Assembly: GCA_964459325.1 (NCBI GenBank)
Contig: CAYWKU010000003.1
Span: 1-64,000 of the forward strand
Length of the DNA stretch: 64,000 nt
Reading direction: 5' to 3'
Origin: CAYWKU01 sp964459325
Lineage (GTDB): Bacteria > RBG-13-61-14 > CAYWKU01
Shown: piece after piece, positions 57,759-64,000 of the stretch
Position numbering within the stretch: position 1 is the first letter of the stretch
Layout of the letters: every line of letters starts with the position of its first letter
Notes under the pieces: generated by a model
Told to the model about the DNA's origin: nothing
Seen by the model: the letters and a program-made list of their open reading frames with translations, nothing else
Databases searched by the model: none
Program-made: the position numbers and the translations under genes

Positions 57759-59880
57759 CCTTTCCCGACCCTTCACCGCAGGGGTCAAGCTATTACCCTT
57801 CCTGCTCATCATTCTACTGACATTCCCCGCCGCCGGTAAAGCTCACCACATAAGCTCCAGCACTTCCGACTGGAAGCTGGAGGAAAACGAGGCGACGGTG
57901 AGCTTTCAGTATCCGCTGGCGGACGTAGTGATTCTCGTGTCGCCCGAGCACGTCAGGAAGGGCGAAACCTACATCAGCATAATCAAGCCTGTGGACGACG
58001 AGCTGCGCTCCCGGATGACGGAGTTCCTCAACCGGGAAATACCCTCCAAAATAAAGCTCGAAGGCTGTGCATGGGCCGGGCCTCTCGACGTGGAATACCG
58101 CAGCGAGAAGATTTATGTGGAAGGTGAGTTATCCTGCCGCCCGGGTTACCGGGAAAACCTCAAGCTCGAAGACCGTTTCCTGGTGGGCGTCAACCGCCTT
58201 CACGTGGCCCTGGCGACTCTCCGGGTCGGCGGGGACAGGCACAAGTGCCTTTTCCGCTCCGGCTTTCACCAATGCACTCCCCAGACTACCGGCGGTGGTT
58301 ATTCCGGCAAAGTTTCATGGAAAGAGGTAATGGGCAAAGGAGAGGTGCTCATCTTCCACGGCTGGGAGCAATGGTGTTTTCTTGTACTGGCTCTTCTCGC
58401 GGCGGGCGGGTTGAGGTCGTTTTCCAAATACCTGGGTACTTTCCTGGCCGCCACGGCACTCGGTCTGGCGCCTCTTGCATGGGGAGGAATTCCGGAGCCG
58501 TCCCCTCTGAAATCATTGGCGCCGCTTGCGCTTATCTACGGGGCCGCGCTTGTAACCATCTCTTATGCGGGCTGGAACAGGGCGGCATGGGCCGTCTTCT
58601 GGCTGTTTCACGCCGCCCTCGTGGCGTTAGCCCTGGCGGGTTTTTTCAGTGCCCCGGCGGCTGCCGTAGCCGGTCTGGCGATACTGGCGTGGGGAATGAT
58701 TTCAATGGCCGGCGGCGAGGAAGGTAAGCCGGCCCGGGGTTTTATCATATTCTGCGCCCTGTTGGGCGTTCTGCACGGGTTCGCGCTGGCGGGAGGCCTG
58801 AGAAGCTATTCCACCCTGGGCCTCGCGGGCGTGTTGGGAGCGATAGGCTTCGACCCCCGCTCCGAATCTTCCCGATACATTCTGATGGGCGCTTTTCTTT
58901 TCGCGGTAGCAATCGGCACGCGGCGGTTGAGCTTCACGGCCTGGAAACCGGCGCTGGCTTCGGTGCTGGGGGCGGTTGCGTTTTACTGGCTGGTTGTTCG
59001 AGGCGTGTCGCTGCCCGGAGGCGGGTTCGATTACAGCCGGTCGGCGGATGCCTTGAAAGGCATGATACAATCCCCGGAGCTTGCCCCGCAGGTGGTGCTG
59101 GTGGCGCTGATACTGGCGGTGGTGCTGGGCGCGCTCCACGCTCTTACCCCCGGCCACGGAAAGACGGTGGTGGCGGCGTACCTGGTCGGAGCGAAAGGGC
59201 GATTGCGGGACGCGATTATACTCGGCATTACGGTAACGATTACCCACACCTCCAGCGTCATTCTGCTGGGGGTGATAGCCCTGGTGGCCTCGAAAACCAT
59301 ACTGCCCGGCGACCTGACTCCTTACATGGGCGCCCTGTCCGGGCTTATAATAGTGCTCATGGGCGTTTTTATACTCGGCTCACGGTATCGAAGCTGGCGC
59401 AGAACGGGGGAAGCCGTAGGCGGTCATCGGCACTTTCATGGGTTGTCCCACGATGAGCGACACGGGCATCCGCACGAGCACCACTTTCATACCCATGCGG
59501 GCCATGACCATGACCACGAGCACCATCATGAGCATTCACATGATGTGACTTCCGGCCAGAGGGGAGTTCGGCTTTTCGACCTGGTGGCGCTGGGCGTATC
59601 GGGAGGGCTGGTGCCGTGCGCGGACGCTTTCGTGGTGTTGTTGATAGCGGTGGCTGTCGGGAGAGTTGCGCTGGGCGTCATAATCATAATGGCCTTCAGC
59701 CTGGGAATGGCGGCTGTGTTGATTGCCGTGGGTATCACTATGGTAAAGGCCCGGCCCATGTTCGACAGGTTCGGTGGGGGCAGGTGGATAAAGGTCTACA
59801 TGCCCCTTACCAGCGCGGTGTTGGTGACTCTCATCGGGATAATTATAACATACCAGTCGCTCGCCAAAGTGTTCGGTTGA
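57748..59880 (+). CDS. NicO/HupE-type metal permease with periplasmic domain and His-rich loop
   Basis: The 710-residue protein has a signal-like start (KLLPFLLIILLTFPAAGKAH), a soluble part to about residue 200 with a Cys pair (CLFRSGFHQC), then two membrane regions. The first (about 205-415) resembles HupE/UreJ; the second (about 445-710) carries the NicO/RcnA motifs LGALHALTPGHGKTVVAAYL and VSGGLVPCADAFVVLL. Between is a loop at about 559-599 with over 15 His (HEHHFHTHAGHDHDHEHHHE). Members transport Ni2+ or Co2+; uptake or efflux cannot be told apart. The start is TTG 57748, inside the end of the isomerase gene. Confidence 0.82.
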   Translation: MSPDLSRPFTAGVKLLPFLLIILLTFPAAGKAHHISSSTSDWKLEENEATVSFQYPLADVVILVSPEHVRKGETYISIIKPVDDELRSRMTEFLNREIPSKIKLEGCAWAGPLDVEYRSEKIYVEGELSCRPGYRENLKLEDRFLVGVNRLHVALATLRVGGDRHKCLFRSGFHQCTPQTTGGGYSGKVSWKEVMGKGEVLIFHGWEQWCFLVLALLAAGGLRSFSKYLGTFLAATALGLAPLAWGGIPEPSPLKSLAPLALIYGAALVTISYAGWNRAAWAVFWLFHAALVALALAGFFSAPAAAVAGLAILAWGMISMAGGEEGKPARGFIIFCALLGVLHGFALAGGLRSYSTLGLAGVLGAIGFDPRSESSRYILMGAFLFAVAIGTRRLSFTAWKPALASVLGAVAFYWLVVRGVSLPGGGFDYSRSADALKGMIQSPELAPQVVLVALILAVVLGALHALTPGHGKTVVAAYLVGAKGRLRDAIILGITVTITHTSSVILLGVIALVASKTILPGDLTPYMGALSGLIIVLMGVFILGSRYRSWRRTGEAVGGHRHFHGLSHDERHGHPHEHHFHTHAGHDHDHEHHHEHSHDVTSGQRGVRLFDLVALGVSGGLVPCADAFVVLLIAVAVGRVALGVIIIMAFSLGMAAVLIAVGITMVKARPMFDRFGGGRWIKVYMPLTSAVLVTLIGIIITYQSLAKVFG

Positions 59881-59956
59881 CGGTATTCGGCTAATGGTTA
59901 ATAGTCATATCCAGTGAATAAAATTTTGAATTTTACCGATTTCAAGGAGTATCGCC

Positions 59957-61837
59957 ATGGCGGATGAAAATATTCAAAGCTATTTAGAAGACAAACTCAG
60001 CGCCGATAATTACGAAAAGCTCATGAGCCTTCCCAATCCCAAGCTGCACCGCTTCGTGGCGGATACCATAGAATTATGCAAACCCGATTCGGTGTTTGTG
60101 TGTACCGATAGCTCCGAGGACGTCGCCTACATAAAGGAAACGGCGATAAAAGCGGGTGAAGAGGCGCCGCTGAAAACGGAAGGGCACACCATCCACTACG
60201 ACGGCTACCACGACCAGGCCCGCGACAAAAAAAACACCCGATACCTGTTGCCTCCGGGGCAACAGATGGGTGAAAATTTCAACACCATTGACAAGGAGGA
60301 AGGGGTGGCCGAAGTTCGGGGCTTCCTGGACGGCGGCATGAAGGGCAAGGAATTGCTGGTCCGGTTTTTCTGCCTGGGCCCCACCGCTTCGGTATTCTCC
60401 ATCTCCGGCGTCCAGATTACCGATTCCTTCTACGTGGCTCACAGCGAAGACCTTCTTTACAGGCAGGGGTTCGAGCAGTTCAAGAAGCTGGGCGACGCGC
60501 CGGATTTCTTCCGGGTGCTTCATTCGGCGGGAGAGTTGACGGAAGCCGCCGTGAGCAAAAACGTGGACAAGCGCCGGGTTTACATCGACCTGGAGGATGA
60601 AATTGTCTATAGCGTGAACACCCAGTACGCGGGGAACACCATCGGGTTCAAGAAGCTGGCCCTGAGGCTTGCCATAAACAAGGCCGCCCGGGAAGGATGG
60701 CTGTCCGAGCACATGTTCGTCATGGGCGTACACGGGCCCGGTGGAAGAGTAACCTACCTTACGGGGGCGTATCCCAGCTTCTGCGGCAAAACTTCCACCG
60801 CCATGGTAGAGGAGGAGAGTATCGTCGGCGACGACATAGCCTACCTCAGGGAAATCGACGGCGCGGTAAGGGCGGTTAACGTGGAGAGCGGTGTTTTCGG
60901 CATAATCCGGAACGTCAACGCCGAAGACGACCCCCTTATCTGGAAAGTCATCTCTTCCCCCGGCGAGGTTATCTTCTCCAACGTGCTGGTGGCCGACGGA
61001 GCGCCCTACTGGACGGGAGACGGGCGCGAGCACCCGAAGGAGGGGATAAACCACTCCGGCAAGTGGTGGGAAGGCAAAAAGGACGAGGAGGGCAACGAAA
61101 TACCGCTTTCCCACAAAAACGCCCGATTCACCATCCGTCTAAGAGAACTGGAGAATCTGGATGAGCGCGCCGAAGACCCCGAAGGGGTGGAGCTGGGGGG
61201 AATAATCTACGGCGGGCGCGATTCGGACACCTGGGCGCCGGTCAAGCAATCATTCGATTGGACTCACGGAGTTATAACCATGGGCGCGTCGCTGGAATCC
61301 GAAACCACCGCCGCCACACTGGGAGCCGAAGGCGTGCGGGAGTTCAACCCCATGTCCAACCTGGACTTTCTCTCGATTCCGCTGGGGCAATATATAAACG
61401 CTCACCTTGATTTCGGGAAGAAGCTGGGGCACGTGCCGCTGATTTTTAGCGTCAACTATTTCATAAAGGACGCCGAAAAGAAGTTGCTCACCGGGATGCA
61501 GGATAAAAAAGTGTGGCTGAAATGGATGGACCTCAGGATAAACAACCAGGTCGACGCCATCAAGGCCCCGACCGGGTATATGCCCAAATACGAGGATTTA
61601 AAGAAGCTTTTCCCCGAAGTATTACACAAGGATTATTCCAGGGAGGATTACGAAAAACAGTTCAAGATACGTATCCCCGAGAGCCTGGCCAAAATAGGCC
61701 GAATAGAGGACATTTACCGCAATCACGTGGAGAACGCGCCGCAGGTGGTTTTCGATGTCCTCAGTGCACAGCGCCAAAGGCTCCTGGAGGCTCAAAGCAG
61801 GTTCGGGGACTACCCGACCCCGGAAAAATTTTCCTGA
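59957..61837 (+). CDS. pckG: Phosphoenolpyruvate carboxykinase (GTP)
   Basis: The 626-residue enzyme has GAYPSFCGKTSTAMVEEE, the kinase loop 1a with Lys and the reactive Cys of GTP-type enzymes, plus VGDDIAYLREIDG, GIIYGGRDSDTWAPVKQSFD and NPMSNLDFLSIPLG. It interconverts oxaloacetate and phosphoenolpyruvate with GTP/GDP. The Cys-Gly-Lys-Thr loop has Ser-Thr where most have Asn-Leu, a common variant in anaerobes. AAGGAG before ATG 59957 is the ribosome site. It may run in either direction in an anaerobe. Confidence 0.92.
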   Translation: MADENIQSYLEDKLSADNYEKLMSLPNPKLHRFVADTIELCKPDSVFVCTDSSEDVAYIKETAIKAGEEAPLKTEGHTIHYDGYHDQARDKKNTRYLLPPGQQMGENFNTIDKEEGVAEVRGFLDGGMKGKELLVRFFCLGPTASVFSISGVQITDSFYVAHSEDLLYRQGFEQFKKLGDAPDFFRVLHSAGELTEAAVSKNVDKRRVYIDLEDEIVYSVNTQYAGNTIGFKKLALRLAINKAAREGWLSEHMFVMGVHGPGGRVTYLTGAYPSFCGKTSTAMVEEESIVGDDIAYLREIDGAVRAVNVESGVFGIIRNVNAEDDPLIWKVISSPGEVIFSNVLVADGAPYWTGDGREHPKEGINHSGKWWEGKKDEEGNEIPLSHKNARFTIRLRELENLDERAEDPEGVELGGIIYGGRDSDTWAPVKQSFDWTHGVITMGASLESETTAATLGAEGVREFNPMSNLDFLSIPLGQYINAHLDFGKKLGHVPLIFSVNYFIKDAEKKLLTGMQDKKVWLKWMDLRINNQVDAIKAPTGYMPKYEDLKKLFPEVLHKDYSREDYEKQFKIRIPESLAKIGRIEDIYRNHVENAPQVVFDVLSAQRQRLLEAQSRFGDYPTPEKFS

Positions 61838-61905
61838 AATATCTGCAACATACCATTGAATGAGCCTTCCGGCGTGGTATCCTAACGGGTAATTTTTCAA
61901 AACCT

Positions 61906-61932
61906 CCCGGCCGCCGAGGCCGGGAAATTTTT
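61906..61932 (+). terminator. Intrinsic terminator after pckG
   Basis: CCCGGCC and GGCCGGG flank GCCGA, followed by AAATTTTT. It lies 68 bases after the pckG stop and before the antiporter gene. Confidence 0.8.
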
Positions 61933-61959
61933 GATTAAAGTCGCCCGCGAGACATTCGA

Positions 61960-62889
61960 GTGAAGATTTTTATCGACATTCTGATAATAGGCGCCTGCTG
62001 CGCCGCGCTGGGAGTAGGAGCCAACTGGCTGGTCGAAGCCGGCGTACGCATCGCCAAGCGATTGGGCGTGAGCGAACTGGTGATAGGGCTGACGGTGGTG
62101 GCCTTCGCCAGCAGCGCCCCGGAGTTCGTGGTGACAGTCTGGTCGGCGTTGCAGGGGCACTCCGACATTTCGGTCTCCAACATAGTAGGCTCCAATATTT
62201 TCAACATAGGCTTCATCCTGGGCGGCTGCGCCATTGTGTACTCGGTAAAGACCACCTCCGACCTGGTGTGGCGCGACGGGATGATATTGCTCGGCGTCAC
62301 CCTGCTGCTGTTTCTCCCGCTATCGGACCTGAAGATTTCCCCACCCGAAGGGGGCCTGATGGTATTCCTGCTAATATTTTACCTGTTCATACTTTATCGT
62401 CGGAGAGTACCGTTGGAAGAAGAAGTTCCCTCCGGCACGGCCACGTGGAAGGACATTCCCCTACTTCTGGCCGGAGGGGGACTTATCATCGGAGGCGGGC
62501 ACTTTCTGGTGGAGACCGCCGTGGAACTGGCGCGGATGGCGGGCATGAGAGAGTGGACTATCGGGGTGACCGTAGTTGCCGCCGGAACCAGCGTGCCGGA
62601 GCTGGCGACATCGGTTGCCGCCCTCATAAAGAAGCGCCACTCCATATCGGCGGGCAACCTGGTGGGCAGCAACATTTTCAATACCCTGGGAGTGCTGGGA
62701 ATTTCGGGGGCAATAAGGCCGCTGGCGGTGGATTCATCGGCAATAGCCAGCGTTGCGGTGCTGGTGGTGCTCACCGGCGCGGTGGTTATCTTTATGCGCT
62801 CCTACTGGAGAATATCACGGGTCGAGGGGGCGATACTGGTGGCCATAAGCGCCGCGTTCTGGCTGTATGATTTCGTCTGGCTGCATTAA
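61960..62889 (+). CDS. Ca2+/cation antiporter of the CaCA (YrbG) family
   Basis: The 309-residue protein has about ten helices and the two inverted alpha repeats: FASSAPEFVVTVWSAL with SNIVGSNIFNIG, and AAGTSVPELATSVAALIKK with GNLVGSNIFNTLG. It exchanges Na+ or H+ for Ca2+ across the inner membrane in family members. The start is GTG 61960; no strong ribosome site is visible. It is monocistronic. Confidence 0.9.
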   Translation: MKIFIDILIIGACCAALGVGANWLVEAGVRIAKRLGVSELVIGLTVVAFASSAPEFVVTVWSALQGHSDISVSNIVGSNIFNIGFILGGCAIVYSVKTTSDLVWRDGMILLGVTLLLFLPLSDLKISPPEGGLMVFLLIFYLFILYRRRVPLEEEVPSGTATWKDIPLLLAGGGLIIGGGHFLVETAVELARMAGMREWTIGVTVVAAGTSVPELATSVAALIKKRHSISAGNLVGSNIFNTLGVLGISGAIRPLAVDSSAIASVAVLVVLTGAVVIFMRSYWRISRVEGAILVAISAAFWLYDFVWLH

Positions 62890-62910
62890 AACTGAGGATT
62901 TACGCTCTTT

Positions 62911-63025
62911 TCACACCTTGACCGCTCCCGGGGGTTTAGAAAAATTGCTCGGCACAGGCAAGGTAATAGCCAACCTCAGGTTCTTTATTGGCCATAAGCC
63001 ACCCTGCGGTCAAGGTGTGCTACCC
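62911..63025 (-). repeat. 115-base element with long inverted ends, copy 2
   Basis: On the minus strand it begins GGGTAGCACACCTTGACCGC and ends GCGGTCAAGGTGTGAA; CACACCTTGACCGC and GCGGTCAAGGTGTG are perfect inverted repeats of 14 bases. The inner part shares AGGGTGGCTTATG with copy 1 (16179-16296) but differs otherwise. It occupies most of the gap between the antiporter and barrel-protein genes. Confidence 0.6.
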
Positions 63026-63060
63026 TCAAAAGGGACTTTGGAAGAATTAACCTTATCCGG

Positions 63061-63567
63061 TTAGAAGCTGGTGCGGATGCCGCCGTAGAGTCCGAGGAAA
63101 ATTTCATCGCTGATATTGAACACCACGTTGGCGCCCCAGGCGAGGTTGTCCTGGAACCAGTACTCGAACCCGCCGCCGATGGGAAAGAGGTATTCGGTTT
63201 CCCTTTTCCAGTCGTTACGGTGCTTCTCGCTCTTTATCAAAAAGCCCACTCCCACCATTCCGTAGGGTTTGAGCTTGGGGCTTTCGGTCTCGGCCAGGTT
63301 GGCCTTGTATTTGGCCACTCCGCTGGTACCGAAGAAGAAGTGGTCGTCGAAGTCGCCGGAGAAATTCAGATACGGCCCGAAAGCCACGCTGGAGGTAACG
63401 TGATACTCGCCGATAATCGACCCGGAGAGCATGTCCGGGTCCACGGTAAAGCCGATGTCCGGGCCGACAACGAACCTGTTGGCCAGGTCGATGGCCGCCG
63501 ACGAAGACGGCAGGACGATGCCTGCGACAATAATAAACGCCGCCAGCGATACTGATAACCTTCTCAT
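63061..63567 (-). CDS. Outer-membrane beta-barrel protein
   Basis: The 168-residue protein has a signal peptide (SVSLAAFIIVAGIVLPSSSA), amphipathic strands (IIGEYHVTSSVAFGPYLNFS, PYGMVGVGFLIKSEK) and an end (FLGLYGGIRTSF) with the terminal Phe needed for barrel assembly. The size suggests an eight-stranded OmpW/OmpX-like barrel. The role is unknown. It is followed by a related gene on the same strand, cut by the window edge. Confidence 0.78.
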   Translation of the reverse strand: MRRLSVSLAAFIIVAGIVLPSSSAAIDLANRFVVGPDIGFTVDPDMLSGSIIGEYHVTSSVAFGPYLNFSGDFDDHFFFGTSGVAKYKANLAETESPKLKPYGMVGVGFLIKSEKHRNDWKRETEYLFPIGGGFEYWFQDNLAWGANVVFNISDEIFLGLYGGIRTSF

Positions 63568-63602
63568 CGATATTACCCCCCTTTTACACGATTATATAAG
63601 AA

Positions 63603-64000
63603 TCACTTGAACCGGTAACCCACCACGGCGGTCCAACTCATCATAACACCCCGGTGGGACCCGGCGAATACGACCGTTGACTCGATACGCGGGCCGAATT
63701 CGATGTTGTAATTCGTACGATACATCAACTCCAGCCCTCCTCCAACTACGCCGTCCACGTCCGATTTTTTCCCCGCAGGGTAGAGAATGCCGGCGTGCAC
63801 ATCCAGGCTGGGTTCGAGGAAAAAATCCGCTTTGAGAAACCTGTAGCGGGAACCGAGGGTAAAGAAGTAATAGCTGTCGCTGCTTACCGGAACGTGCTCG
63901 AAAGCAAACTCGAAGCTTAACGGGTCCGAAGCCTGCACGCCGCCCATGATTCCCGCCGCCGGGCCTTCCCACTTATGTCCCCTGTAATAATAGCTTCCCA
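63603..64000 (-). CDS. Outer-membrane beta-barrel protein, 5' end outside window
   Basis: The frame is open from the right edge through GSYYYRGHKWEGPAAGIMGG and ends TAVVGYRFK. Alternating strands (SFEFAFEHVPVSSDSYYFFT, NIEFGPRIESTVVFAGS) indicate a barrel. An internal ATG at 63947 is not the start, since coding similarity to barrel strands continues upstream. Together with 63061-63567 it may form a tandem pair. Confidence 0.7.
   Translation of the reverse strand, partial: GSYYYRGHKWEGPAAGIMGGVQASDPLSFEFAFEHVPVSSDSYYFFTLGSRYRFLKADFFLEPSLDVHAGILYPAGKKSDVDGVVGGGLELMYRTNYNIEFGPRIESTVVFAGSHRGVMMSWTAVVGYRFK

Noticed and set aside
1..64000. CRISPR arrays, tRNA and rRNA genes
   Set aside because: No regularly spaced direct repeats with unique spacers, and no cloverleaf with a T-loop/acceptor pattern, were seen. 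The palindromic repeats are irregular in spacing and lack spacers of constant length.

Overview
The window looks like part of the chromosome of a strictly anaerobic, Gram-negative bacterium, most probably Desulfobacterota-like (deltaproteobacterial) or a related candidate lineage. The evidence is a high-GC backbone, many Fe-S and multihaem proteins, an Mrp/orange-protein-type ATPase cluster of the kind found in anaerobes, a DsrMKJOP/Hmc/Tmc-like membrane redox complex, sigma-54 regulation, GTP-dependent PEP carboxykinase and outer-membrane proteins. No tRNA, rRNA or CRISPR array was seen. The species cannot be named from this sequence.

Region 1 (0.7-18.8 kb) is the most coherent block. Two sigma-54 activators, each with a Cys-bearing PAS domain (703-2124 and 11261-12607), a three-PAS histidine kinase and a lone receiver protein surround two sets of target genes. 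One set is a four-gene membrane electron-transfer complex (6185-10951: HdrD/DsrK-like, b-type cytochrome, 16Fe ferredoxin-like, and NrfD fused to a hexahaem cytochrome). The other is an orange-protein-like operon (12775-18682: three NifX/ORP-type proteins, two Gly-rich DUF5320-like proteins, DUF1847, an Mrp ATPase, two MinD-like ATPases with inserted ferredoxins, and an FmdB-type zinc ribbon). Good -24/-12 promoters precede three transcription units, with TGCAACA-type motifs upstream. I infer one redox-responsive sigma-54 regulon linking the membrane complex to the ORP/Mrp machinery.

Region 2 (19.0-30.2 kb) is a ferredoxin followed by nine minus-strand genes for acyl-CoA metabolism: AMP-dependent ligase, two adjacent acyl-CoA dehydrogenases (one lacking the usual catalytic Glu), an SCP-x-like thiolase, a ferredoxin, a nitroreductase, a B12/radical SAM protein, an alpha/beta hydrolase and an SDR. 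The ligase and the thiolase carry Gly/Lys/Ser low-complexity inserts.

Region 3 (30.6-50.0 kb) mixes housekeeping genes (rpmE, DUF1385, prfA, pabABC, purL/purQ/purN, mobA) with accessory DNA: a restriction-modification gene broken by one in-frame TGA, a hicAB module between direct repeats, an AT-rich island with a class III cyclase and a nucleotidyltransferase, and a RAYT transposase in a field of REP-like palindromes that also holds copies of the purL start region.

Region 4 (50.2-64.0 kb) contains a degenerate NtrC-type regulator, a methyltransferase, a metal-uptake-like block (lipoprotein, TonB receptor, DUF3604 remnant, PpiC-type isomerase, NicO/HupE-type permease), PEP carboxykinase, a Ca2+/cation antiporter and two outer-membrane barrel proteins, the last cut by the window edge.
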